A DNA stretch of 64,000 bases, from assembly GCA_951230915.1 (NCBI GenBank), contig OX579637.1:30814001-30878000 (forward strand), in the 5' to 3' direction. How positions within the stretch are numbered: position 1 is the stretch's first letter; the number at the start of each line of letters is the position of its first letter. Made by a program: the position numbers and the translations under genes. The stretch is from Antitrichia curtipendula (taxonomy: Eukaryota; Streptophyta; Bryopsida; Hypnales; Leucodontaceae). The notes under the pieces were generated by a model. The model was not told the origin of the DNA and searched no databases. It was given only the letters and a program-made list of their open reading frames with translations. This document shows, piece by piece, positions 31,563 through 43,876 of this stretch.

Positions 31563-33471
31563 ATGACGGAAACCCTAGTCCGGAAATCGGTGATGACCGC
31601 CCGGACTGTTAGCCCAATGATTCCATTCAATCCGGATCGTCATTAGAAGTTGAAGGAAGATTTAGAATCCATGGGCTGTGTCAAATTCTTACACCGCCCG
31701 TGGGACCTGAAGAGTGAGGGGATGATTGAAGAATTCCTTTATGGAATTTCCAATCAGTATGAGTTGACGGTGAGGGGCCGCCTAAGAGCTTGGACACAAG
31801 AGCTCTGGGCCAGAATATATTTCGCCGTTAATAGGGGACTTGGATGGGCGGAATGGACGGAAAAGTTCGCGGCGGACCGGTTCCGGAATTCCGCCAATCC
31901 AAAGGAGGGGTTTGCGGCAACCGATTGTGTCTTCGCTCGGGATCAATAACTCTTAGAGTTCCTGATTCCCATCCTGTATCCGGAGAAGCCCAGCCGGGTG
32001 ACCATTACGGTGGCAAATACCATCTTTGGAGCTCTAGGAGATAGGATAAGTCCACCTCCAAGACCCATGAACTGGGGCGGACTTATTCACACAACTGTGG
32101 ATAAGTTAGCAAATGGAATTGCAGAACGGAAGTCCAATCCCATAAGCCCGTACCTATTCTACATATACCACCAGATGGAGACCTTGAGCGAACCGGAGCA
32201 GCTTATGCACCAAAAAGGAGAGAACCTCTTCAAGTACGGATTGAAGCCGGAAACTGAGCCGGAGGAGCCAGAATTAGAGGAAGAGGAGGTTCCGGAGGAA
32301 ATGCAGACCACTCCAGAGAAAGCCGGACCCAGCAGACGGAAGTCCACCGATCGGGCTTCGCGAGGGAAGCAAGTAGCGGAAGGTTCCGTCCAACCGGAGA
32401 GTCCAAATCTAGACACAGATCCGATCGAGAGTGTCATTCATTGGCTGCAAACAACGAGGACAGTGAATGACTAGATGGCGGCAGTTCTCCGAGACGTCTG
32501 TACCACGCTAGGAGTGAAGGACAAGACGGAGATCCTAGCCGCCATCGCTTGGAGACCTGATCCGGAAGAAGTCAAAGTTTTGCACACCCAGGTCCGGATT
32601 CTACAAGAGGAATGGAACCAATTCCGGAACCAGCACTAGTGGTCGGAGCAAGAGATGCACATCGCAAACCGGAAGGCGACGGGAGGCAATGGCTCTAGTC
32701 CAAAAGCTGGGGGAACTAGTGGACCTTCTCGCCAACACCATCTTGAGGGCCCAACTCTGGAACTCCTAGATGGTGGCACAAGGACACATCACCGGAACGA
32801 AGGTGGTGCTCATACTGACGGATTTCGAGGCCCGGATCAAGGGAGCACTCAAGGAGATGCGGCAACTGATCGGAAGCCTCGACCCGAACCTGCTCGACCA
32901 AGTGATGTTTGCGGACCTTCTAGAAAGGGAGTTTCAAGAAACTGCAGGTGTCGGAACTTCAGCGGATAAGAAGAATCCGGAGACCCAAACTTGTCTGGTG
33001 ACCTATCCAGAAGCCATGACGCCAAAGGACGCGGGCATGCAAACCACCGTTCTGGAGGAGTCATCCGGAAGGCAGGCGGTGGTGAACTTGTTTCCACCTC
33101 TCCAGCTCACGGAGACGGAAGCTAAGGCCATAGCCGCAGCAAGTGTCAAAAATCCGGCCCGGACCGATCCGGATAGGTTTATGCACATGCAAAACACTCC
33201 TCCCCCTGCAAATCCGGACCACACTGTCATCAACCTCACGGAGACGAAGTCTACGCGGCAGAAGCAAACAAGATTCGAGGAGCCGCTGGAGGTTGAAGAG
33301 ACGGAAGAGGAATCCGCCGAGTCCCACTCCCAATCCGAAGAAACGGACTCGGATTTGCTCCAAATCCAAACTTGATCCGCAACAAAGAGGACTCCACTGA
33401 AGATGCCTACCCGGAAGTCGACACCTGCGAACTTGAGGGCCGGATCTTCATTGAAGAAACCCCGCAAATGA
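31563..33471 (+). pseudogene. Element D long ORF (unknown protein, broken)
   Basis: It starts MTETLVRKSVMTARTVSPMI, like the start of B. The N-terminal domain carries RPWDLKSEGMIEEFL, WTQELWARIY, PSRVTITVANTIFGALG and NPISPYLFYIYHQ. An acidic/basic linker (RRKSTDRASRGKQ; B and A have KRKSTDP) follows, then a helical region, the second block HITGTKVVLILTDF, and an acidic end with a basic tail (SSLKKPRK, stop TGA at 33469). Stops: TAG 31644, TAA 31947, TAG 32472, TAG 32637, TAG 32767, all reachable by one C-to-T change from CAG or CAA. There is one frame shift near 32670. Confidence 0.7.
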
Positions 33472-34570
33472 CTAGTGCGGGTTGTAGCCTTAGTAGTTAG
33501 GATTTTGTTTGGTTAGCTATTTCCAGAATGGGTAACCCGGACTGTGGGCCCCTAGTTCCGAACTTTTAGGTTGTCAACGGCTTTCCGGATTTCCCGGAAT
33601 GGTTATTAGGATCGTTAGCCGGATTTGTAGTTGGCTGTTGGCCGGGTTTTGTGTAGGCCGTTTGGCCGCTTTTTGTTGTTTTTAAAGGCAGGCCGGCTTG
33701 TTGGCCTGTCATTCCTTTTCTTGTCATTTAATCAGAGCTTACCGGAGATCAATTTGATCATCTCTTTTGTGTATTGCGTTTATGGTTGAGTTGCATGCTA
33801 GTTTGTAAGTGAGAGTGTACAAGAGGGAGTCCAGATTCTTTGATTGACGAATACATATGCTTTGACGGAAGAGCTTTAGACGTGTGAAAGAGGAGCTGTA
33901 CGTGGTGCCTTTAATTTGCTGGAACGATGATCCGGTGGAAGCTTGTTACGGGTGACAGTGCAAGTCCGGAAGTCCAGGGAGGATTCCGTGCGGAGATAAG
34001 CAACCGCCAGAGGAATTATCCCAGCCATCGAAAGGTCTGCCAACCTCCGGAGCTGTTGAGAACTAGGAAGTCAGTACTACAGTCCGGGAAGTCTGGATCT
34101 GTCGTAGTAAGGATGATCTAACAAAACCTTGTGTGACCTACTTTCCGGATAAGTCATCCGAAAGGTTGTGAGGGTACGGATTTCTCCCCTAGCTATTACA
34201 GTATAATTCTTGGGTGTTTGTTTTGGTTGTTACGGATAGAGAAAGAGAGTGAGAATCAAGAGTGGTGAGTCCCTGCCCCTCAGAAAGATCAATAGTGGAC
34301 CCCCTGAGGGTTAAACAGGGGTATCTAAAACCAGTTACTCAGAAGAGTCGGAACCGGATTCCGTAAGAAGACGGATCTGGACTAGAATCCGGATAATATT
34401 AGTTTCCGGAAGAGAGCAATAGATTGTAAGGATTGCTTGAGGTATTTGAGAAGCGTTACCGGATACCCAAAACTCGAAGCAACGCACTAGAATTCCCTGG
34501 GACGATAACTTGTGTCATCTTACGACATTTTTGTGTTAAAGATACTTACGCGCTAACTACGCGTGCGACA

Positions 34571-36300
34571 AAAATCTTAGTTAATAAATTTACGGCTTAG
34601 AAATTGAAGGGAGGTGAGCAACCTTGGGAAAGTATTTAAGGGGGCTCATTCTCTTTTCATTCCACCCCTTAGGTTCATTTTGAACCGCCTTTGTACAATT
34701 TGGATCCATTTAGTTGGATTTTGGCCAATTTGTGCCACGTTGCCAAACTCTTGTGTTTTGGGAGCATTTTGAAGTTCTCATCTTGTATCTTTGTTGAAAC
34801 TTTGAAGGACTTGGGATCCCTTTAAGTTTTGCTAACATTTTTGTGTGTTTTGTTGAGGTTTTCTTTTGTATACTTGTGAAAGATTTTGTTGAGTTTCTTT
34901 TAAGCACCTTGCACTAATTCTAGAAGTTTCTCCCCTTATGATTGACGATGCCACTTAGGAGGGCCTCTAGTGCTTTGTTTTGAGTATTTTTGGATTAACA
35001 CACTTGTACTAACTTGTGTTTACATGTTTAGTTTGTACTAATGTTCATGCTAACACATGTGGTAGTTTGGTGTCCGTACTAAACTGGTTGTTGTCCGTAT
35101 TTTGCTTGTTCCATTGGGGATGACAAAGCTCTGAATTTGGTCCTTTTAGCAGTTGATAGAAATTTAGTAATTTTACAAAAGCACGGCGAAGCTTTAGCTT
35201 TGTTTGTCTAGAGTTTTATAGAAGTTGGTCATTCTACAAAATATGGCAAAGCTATCGCCTTAGGTCTAGTTTTTCAATAACTTTCTTCCCTTTTGTTGCT
35301 TTGGAGTTTGGGGCTAAAACCCCATAGGCCCATACGGCGAAGCTTCGCCCCTGGTACTAATTTCCGTATTTGTTTTTAATTAAAAAGGGTCTCCGAGGGA
35401 GACCCAAGGTTTGGTTTAAATTCCAAAGTGGGAATTTATTGGCAACAACCGCCAAGTTTGAGACCAGTAGCCCGTGAAGGAGCCAGTCCAGCAGCCCGTT
35501 AGGAAGCTAGTGTAACAACCGTAAGGGGAGCCAGACCAGCAAGACCCCAAGGAGGTCGGTACAGGGGGTACCTAGATCAGGCGGTTGCTTGATTGACTTG
35601 CTAAGTCATGTATTAACATACCATCTGGTTCACAAAAAACTCAAAACTTTGGGATGATGCCTGAAGGCCCCAATTTTGAGTTTTTATTGTTAAATTTTGA
35701 ACACTGAGAGTGCTAGAAAAATCCAGAAGGGGTGAATAGTAATTCTCATCAAAATTTCAGATCACCAGGTTTGAGTGAACAGACCACAGACCAGAGAAAG
35801 AGAGAGTGAGAGCTCTTCCTGAAAAGCCAGATCACAAAGTCAAATTTCAGAGTTTTTTTTTTAATATTGGAAGTGAAATTTCAAAGAATAGAGTGTAGTT
35901 TGACAGGGAGAAGTGGTAGAGAACTTAAAAATTCAAGACTGAGTTCAAATTGGCCAGAGCTTACCCAGTTAGAGTGGTCACCATTCAGTTCACAAGCTCT
36001 GGTTCCATATTATCATGCTGGTTCTGTATTATCACACCTTGGTCACAATCAGCTCTCATCTGGCCCTCCAGGCCACATCCAGTCTCAAAATCCTCATGTC
36101 TAAACAACTGGATACTAATTTCCAAGCTTTGGAATTCAAAAATCCTCTCTGGTTTGGTGTTCTGATGATCAAGATCTCTATGCTAAACTCTCAAACTTCA
36201 ACTCACACTAGCCAAATGAATTTGAAACTTTGTCAATTTGAGGTTTAGGAGAGAGACAATAGGATTCTAATTTGCACATGTTTATTCCACTAGGGAATAT
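34571..36300. other. Possible LTR-like or leader sequence, no gene
   Basis: A TATTTAAG box lies at 34632-34639. A perfect 14-bp palindrome, GGCGAAGCTTCGCC, is at 35336-35349, with diverged versions near 35183 and 35244. Imperfect short tandem repeats (CCAGCAGCCCGTTAGGAAG type) lie at 35455-35560. A long stem-loop with arms CTCAAAACTTTGGG and CCCCAATTTTGAG is at about 35640-35685. These suggest a regulatory or LTR-like region of another element, but no ends or coding domains were identified. ORFs 35867-36248 show no domain. Confidence 0.35.
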
Positions 36301-38450
36301 TATCCATTAAAGAAGGTTGGATTTTGCTTCTAGGACAAGAAGATAAAACAAAAACAAAGAATAGCTGACCTTTGAGAGATTCGAGAATTAGTTATTTGTT
36401 AGAAGAAGTCGAACAAGCTTTGTCTTAATGTCTTGTTTGATTCCAAGCAAATTAGCCAAACATTAGCATTAGATTTGATAGGATTTTATTCTCAAAAAGA
36501 TATCTACAAAAAATAAAATAAAAAACATTCAAAAGAAGAAGATAGAAGAAACCATTATTGTATGAACATCAAGTCAATACAATAAATGAGCTTGAATAGT
36601 AGGGAAGGAAAAGAAATAAGAGAATAGAAAGAGAGTTTTAATTTCTCAAATTTTATATTAGACTACCATCTTTAAGTAGTGAGAAAAATTCTACAAGGTG
36701 TTCCAACATGGCAAATGACAGGGAGTTCAAAGGAGTATACAATTACCTCCATAATAATGCAAATTATGAGGTGAGTTACTAACCACAACCCGTATTTTTC
36801 AATTATCAAAATTGGACATTTTAAAGAAGGTCCGAATTACAAATTTAAGTCATAGTACTTAGAATAGGTCTTTTACAAGAATCAGGTAGGTAAAGCTATA
36901 GATCAAAGTTAGAGGTTTCCGAAACCATATCACATTTAAGAATCGGAGCTAAATTGAGCAAGATATAGCCGGATGAAGTTTGGAGTAGAAATTGGATGAA
37001 GTAAAGTAAAAATCATCCTTTAGAGTTGAAACTTGGAAGTTAGCAAAAAGTTAGTAACATAAAGACATGGTTTTAATTTCAAATTAAAATGAAATAGGAA
37101 AAAGGTACAAAAACTTGGATGAAGTTTTTAGGACCTTTGCAAGGCTAAACTTCATCCACCTATATCTTTTGATAGGAAGGTCGGAAGAAGGTGAACTTTA
37201 CATTTTTAGAAATGGCGTGTGTTGCTCTTCCAATTCAGGTGTCTAATTTTAGACTGTCTCACTCATCACAAAAAAAACACCGTAGCTTAGAAGTAGTAGA
37301 ATAAAAGACAAAAGCAGTTCCAACTTGGCCACGTGTCGTTGGTTAAATTCAAATTATAAGAAAAAGAGTTAGTATAACATTAGGGAAAAATCTACTGCTT
37401 GGAAGGCACAATGGACCGATGTTAGGTGCCTGTAGGAATTAACTGTAATTACTAAAACTTGGTTGTGCATGCTGATTTACCAAGGGTGGATTAAAAAGCA
37501 TTGATACACCCCAAACGTTGGTCAACTATGCAAACTTCCTTCAATTTTGCTAGTTTTGAAGAATATTTTTTGCTTGGATACTTATGGGTGACAAAATGTC
37601 ATGAAACATATTGAAACATGTTATTAATATAAAAGAAGCTATATTAATTTTTAGTGAGACTTTATCGCACCCCGAATTTTTTATTATAAATTTTAGTAGT
37701 TGACCGTCCAAAAGATAACCTTTTGACTATCATAAAATTTTGGAACTTTCAGAGGAACTTCTTATAGAATTTCATAAAATATGTGCGATCTTATGTTCTT
37801 ACTTTGCATATGTGAAGAAAAAGAGCAAATTTTGATATCTTCTTTGACTGCCAATGAAGATGAAGTCTTTTATATGGAAGGAAATCTTGACAAACCAATT
37901 GTGCGTTGAAATTCGAGTATGACCTCCACTTCAAATCATTATACTCTGGTCATGGATTCCCTCTGTTAGTCCATCTTGAGTTTCTTCTACTTGAAAGTTA
38001 ACATTTGGGGTTTCTATTATTTCACGAAATAGAATGGACAACTAAAACTTCTCTTTGAGAACCAACTAAGGATTCTCATATAGGTTTTTTTGGAACAATT
38101 TATCCATGATCTATCATATGCACAAAGGTTTAGGCAATTTGGGCAATTTCTACTAAATATCCATAATTTTTGTACAAATTCTAGATTTTTATTCTATTTG
38201 CATTCGTAATTTGGGTTAACTTTGGAAAAAATACTCTATTTAGGACCAAATACTACATTAGCATGTAACTTACTTATTTTGATTTTACACTTTTGGAGCG
38301 GCTTTGGTATATAAAACTACACTCAAATTCATAGAAGCAAAAAAAAAATCATGAGTTTCAAATGGTCCAAAGCAACATTAGCCACTGCAAGAAGATACAA
38401 ATGAGAAGAGTGTAGATCTTTTAGACCACATCCATAGGAACCCACACCCA
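36300..38450. other. AT-rich, no gene recognised
   Basis: No exon, RNA gene or repeat could be supported. Confidence 0.45.
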
Positions 38451-38689
38451 AATCTCCGTCATTTTCATTGGAAGATAGAAATGATCAAATGCACAATCCA
38501 CGCATTGGAAGAAGAATGAGGAGGTCTACAAACAACGGACTTGTATCAATTGCGGGGATTGAGACAACTGCAAGTACTCATATTATTTCTTCCTTGCATC
38601 CTTCTCCAAGACTTCTAGCTTCCATCTTAAATTGTAAGGAAAAAAAGTGGGAGTTAAACATGCCAACAACTACAAAGCATTATTGTAAA

Positions 38690-39863
38690 AATAGATGAAG
38701 GTGTGTCAATCAAATGTGCTGCTAGAAATCATGGCATTCCATCATCTACTTTGATATGACACATTTATAGTATAACTCTCCATAGAAAGAGGGGCAAAAG
38801 AAGTGTCTTAAAAAATGAAGAAACAAAAAACTAATTGAGTACTTCATCAAAATTCAAAATTTAGGATTTCCTTTAAAATTGAGACAATTAAGAGAAAAGG
38901 CAAGCATACTTATTTAAGTACAATTTATCCCTTTTAAAGATTGCAAATCTAGTCTTAATTGGGTTGAATGCTTCCAAAAAAAGCCCATCTAAAATTAGCA
39001 TTGAAATATTTCCTTACCGTAAAGCAAAAACGCGCCAAGAACCTATGTCTAGAAATAGTAGTATTTTTTTATCACAATCTGCAAAAAATCTATAGCTCTT
39101 ACAATTATGAAGTTCATCAAATTTGAAACTATGAAAAAAGTGGCGCCCAAGCTGGTAAAGGTGATAGAGGATATGTGATAGCCCAAAAAAAGGATCTAAA
39201 AATGCTTACATAGTCACTCCAAATTAGCAAGAAAATTAGTTTTCTCTTGCATCAGAGCCAAAGCTAAAAATCTTCCAAACTCTTACATTTTCAAGGGAAA
39301 AAGAAGAACATAAAGTTAACTCAAGAAAATTGTAATGGCTATGCAAACTAATTGAGTACTTCATCAAAACATGGATGACACAACACTTGTTTAAGGCTTA
39401 GATGTTTCATTTTTTATAGAATTTCTAAGATGTATAGACTGCCTCCTTCTAATGAACACCTACTAATATTGGATGGACACACCTCTCATGTGACATTAGA
39501 AGTCATCAAATTTGCAATGTCAAGAAGACTTGATTTGTTCACATTCCCTTCCTATACTTTCCATGCTTTACAATCACTAGAAGTAACATGTTTCAAATCT
39601 TTTATACTATTATTTAGGGCCTACTAATATAAGTAGAATATTAGTCACAAGGGCCACATGCTTGTCAAGGAAAACCTAGCTTAGTGGATTTCAAATGCAT
39701 TCAAAAGAGCCTTATCCATTTCAAACACTATTAAGGGATTTAAAGCAATTAGCATCTATCCTATCAATCCTAGTGCTATGAAATCAAAGACAAATGAAGC
39801 TTATCAAAAGACACAAACAAATCCAACCAATGTAGCCATTGAAGACAACCCAATTGAAATGTA
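38690..39863 (+). pseudogene. pogo/jerky-type (DDE_1) transposase relic
   Basis: A psq-like helix-turn-helix, EGVSIKCAARNHGIPSSTL (about 38694-38750), is followed by ENEETKKLIEYF-like and QLREKASIL stretches typical of the second DNA-binding half. The catalytic region has LLILDGHTSHVTLEV (39445-39500), with the second Asp of the DDE/DDD triad, and FPSYTFHALQSLEV, the decayed form of the usual P-x-T-S-H-x-LQPLDV. A C-terminal remnant with NPSAMKSK ends near 39863. Multiple stops and frame changes (for example near 38696, 38758 and 39625) make it inactive. Terminal inverted repeats were not found. Confidence 0.75.
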
Positions 39864-39869
39864 GTCCAA

Positions 39870-42800
39870 ATTTCAACTAGAGTAGTGTGAAGTTAAAGAG
39901 ATTTTTGATGAAGTACCAATTGAACTTCTACATTGTCAACTTACATTGTTCAGATGTTACATTGAACATTATTATTGATATAAAAATACAAATTGTTTTA
40001 TTGAACGTATACTGAAATCCATCTTCCAAAATCATGAAAACGTCACATAAAACATGGGTTTTTTATAGTGCCATGTCTATAATTAAAAAAGTACAAGAAA
40101 CAATTAGAAATTTAGCAAAGCCTCTGTATCAAAATTATATGGAAATGGAAGCATAGACATTCATACTATATCCATAAAAACAAAGCAACATGAGAAATAA
40201 GAGGTTTATAACATGAAAGGAAAAAAAAAAAAAAAAAATATTGAAACAATAAAGAGACATTTAGGGGAGGAAAACTTACCATAAAACATTGAAAATTTCA
40301 GCTATGAACCACAACTTTAAAACTCTATAATATACACAATAAGTGTTAAATTCATGATTTCAATCATCAAAACATTTAATTTGATATAATGAATTACTTT
40401 TTTTTAAAACGTAAATAAAAAAATTCAGTGTTTTAATAGGTAGAAACTTACCTTAATACCTTAGAAATTCTGGCTTTGAACCAATCCATTCAAATCTTAC
40501 AAAAAATCTAACAAATAAAAAGTCTGAAATTACTGATATTTGCCCCAAAAATGAAATACTGGAATATGAACAATTTAATTCTAAGAGTATAACTAAAATA
40601 ATATTTGGATAGAAAATTCACCTTTAAGGGTTAGAAATTGCAAGTACAAACAATAGCTCTTAAATCCTTCAAGCAACCTATACGAAGGGTAGTTAAAATT
40701 TAATTCCACAAGGTCCTTGCATCCAAAAATTATGAAAAATATAATATATATATAAAAACTATAAAACTAATAGATATTTATCACATTGATAGATAACACT
40801 TATGCTCATGTAACAAAAATATCACATTGAAATTGAAATCAATCTAAAGGCTAAATTAAACTCAAAAACAAAATTTGACAAAAAGGCAATAGAATTGATT
40901 TTTAGGGATTAAATCCTAAAGTAAAAGTAGGAAAGAACTTGAATTGTTCAAGGACAACATGTATTCCAAAAATTTAGAAAACATCAATTAAAAATGAATA
41001 AATATTTAAAAAAATAATATAATACTTTGCAAAAGTTTATCATAAAATGGTTGGTAATAGATCATGTGATTTAAATACTTGCAGAATACATCCGTAGACA
41101 ACATAATTACGCAATCACTTTACAATTAACATGTAATCTAAGAAGAATATCCACCTCCCTCAAATACTCCTAGTTCATTTTGCAATCCCCAGTGATACTA
41201 GACTCCATACAACTAATTTGTCAATATACATCTTAGAGAAAAATTCAAAGCTTAATAAAATAAAATAATAATAAAATAATGACACTTGTAAGAAAATAAA
41301 AACTTAACATCACATATTTTCATTAAGACATTGTAGAAGAAAAAATTAGCCAAAACAAGATAATAATTTCTCTATAAAACCCTCAAATCAACTATATAAT
41401 TTTCCATCAATATCTTGCTTTTTGAACTATGTAATTTAATATTAATATATCATTGGTTCTTCTAGTATTGGAATTTGAGCTACATCTCCAAGAGCTATCA
41501 AGAGTACACATCATTAAGGTAGAAGCACCAATAGTCGATCATTTAAGAGATTTTGGAGCAGATGGTGAGGAGTATGAGATGATGGAAATTTTTTCCATGC
41601 ATGAAGATAGCCAAATAGGAAAATAAATATAGTAAGGCGATAATGCTTGAACACACTTGAACATTAAATAAGTAAAAGTTATAAACTTATAGATTTGCTA
41701 CAAAAAATATGAGATTATTGAAAAAAGTACATCAACGAAGACAATAAACAAGAGAGAATTCAGCCAACTACAAGCAACAAAGTACAAAAGAGCCCTATGG
41801 AGTGAAGAGTGGTAATGTCATAGATAACAAAGAGCAAGAATTGAGTAAGTTGGACTAATATCCACAAAACCTCAAGACGTCTAACAATATCCACTTCTAC
41901 ATTTGAGGGCAAAAGTATGAATCCTGCAAGGTTATTCCTTTCATCTACAAAAAAAATATGTATTTATTATAGAAGCAATTTAAAAATTGCTAAGCTCACA
42001 GAGGCAAGTTAAAACCTTAATTCTATAGAATAAACCAATAGTCAAGCATAAGGTTTATTAATATAATTAGTTTTTTGATAATCTCATTTGACTCATTTGT
42101 AATTGGCTACAGATTTGTTCTTCACTTTATTTGTGCCCTTTTGAATGCTAATGTAGCTCTTTTAACCCCTCACCACCTAAAGGGACAAAATACATCTTGT
42201 TCTTATTGTATTCTAAGATATTTTATTTAGTGAGAAGTTAATTCCCAATACATTTCTATTGGTAGTTCAAAAGAGTCTCTTTTGAGATTGTAAAATAATA
42301 AATGAACATTTTTCTATGTGATGAACCCATTTAGAAGCAATCATTTATAATAACCTTTCAAGTAAATTCCAATCTTAAAATGCAAAAAAGCAAAATGAGG
42401 TTATTGTCTAAAAGTCTAAACAAGCTTGGGTTCATAATGGATCTATCTACCTTATATCACTATGTTTATGCAATGTAAGAATGATATTGCAAAAAGGTTG
42501 ACCTCTACTATAACATCCAAAAACTATATACTAGCTAAAAGTACTAAAATTCACATATTAATCAATGTGCAAATGTGCATAGGACCCCACCTCCAAAATA
42601 TAACTTAATCTTTACATGACGCTAAGGCTAAAAAATGGCTCATGGATGATTTGACTATTTACTACAGAACCAAAAAATACACCAATGGAAGCCAAGCCTT
42701 CTAAGAGTTTACTTTTTCACCATTAATAAAACTATACACAAAAATCTAGTTGATTATCATTTAGTAAGAAAATAATCTATTTAACCTCTAAAGGTACAAA

Positions 42801-43870
42801 GCTTTGTCCCAAATTGATGATTTGAAAAAAAAAACTATTAAATACTATTTGAAAGAATATTTTAGTTGGTATACAAATAAAAGTGTTAGCTTTAAATTTT
42901 AGATTCCATCCATACGATTAGATTCACCAATATCTTTTTTATAAATTTTAAAAGAAAATTTTAAAATTCCTCTTAAATTTGATTATGGACAATATATTTT
43001 CATTTTTTGAGTAAATTTTTTTGAAATGAATTTGAAATGAGGTTTTCTTGACATGGTGATTTTTGAATTTCTTGTGTCCTTCAAATTTATGACCTCATTT
43101 GATCCTATTTTGAACTATAGTCAATGCAATTTTGACTTGGTATACCACTTGACATACTTGGTATACCACTTGACATACAGAATAATTTCAGAAAAATATG
43201 TACTCTACTAACACCAAATCCAACCATTAGATAGGACAACCTCATAAAGTATCTCCACAAATTAGAATACTATCATCGTCCAGACTAGACACAGTCGTCC
43301 AGAAATTGGACGTCAGAGGGCTTAACAATTCATAACCCAATTTTTGGCTTAGGCGATCTTGTTGCATTAACTTCATTCTACCCCGACTCCCTCCATGTTT
43401 CAGTCGAAATTACATCTGGATCAGTTCTCACCTTAAAATACTGATGCACTCTAAAAGCCAAGGCCTAATCCATACGCCGATTAACCGAGATCAGGGTGTG
43501 ATGACGCATTCTGGGAACAATGTGCATCATATGGCGAAAGTTTCGTCATACAATCTGCACTCTGCTTCTAGTCAAGTGTAAAATAATCCACCAACTAAAA
43601 AATGAGCAGATAATACTACATTTGTTGACAACATCCAATCATCACGTCCACTCAATACTGCGAGTGGCGCCTGTTTCATCTTCCTTTCAAGATACGAATT
43701 AACACTGTTTCCACCACATATAATAAAACCTAAAAGAATAATCGTAAGGTAAGCGGTCATACTCACTCCCGGTCAGGTCGTCTTCATTACTCAACGGGAG
43801 CTCCTGTCCAACACTCAAAAATTTTAAGTTCGAGAAACTACAAATCATAGATATGCATAAAAACTCTTTG
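39870..43870. other. AT-rich gene-free stretch
   Basis: Nothing coding is recognised. A 21-bp unit, ACTTGGTATACCACTTGACAT, is tandemly duplicated at 43135-43176. The part above about 43250 is the 3' flank of the ZRF1-like gene, and some of it may be its 3' UTR. Confidence 0.5.
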
Positions 43871-43876
43871 ACTGCA

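Larger units (their letters stand above)
31142..34570 (+). mobile_element. TG...CA element D
   Basis: It begins TGTGACAATACC, followed by CCGGAAACTAAG (B has CGGAAACTTG), and ends GCGTGCGACA. The 3' 70 bp parallel A and B (TGTGTCATCT, TGTGTTAAAG, CTTACGCGC). A TATA box lies at 31416-31422, the long ORF at 31563-33471, and a second TATA-type box at 33681-33686. The hairpin-like CCCCCTGAGGGTTAAACAG motif is near 34303. Flanks ACTAC and AAAAT do not match, so no target duplication is seen. Confidence 0.65.

Noticed and set aside
32159..33467. Minus-strand frames inside element D (32159-32437, 33003-33467)
   Set aside because: Antisense shadows of the plus-strand family ORF, composed of Ser-rich reverse translations of acidic stretches.
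31142..34570. Element D as a fresh insertion with target duplication
   Set aside because: The flanks ACTAC and AAAAT do not match, so only the end sequences and inner homology support its borders.
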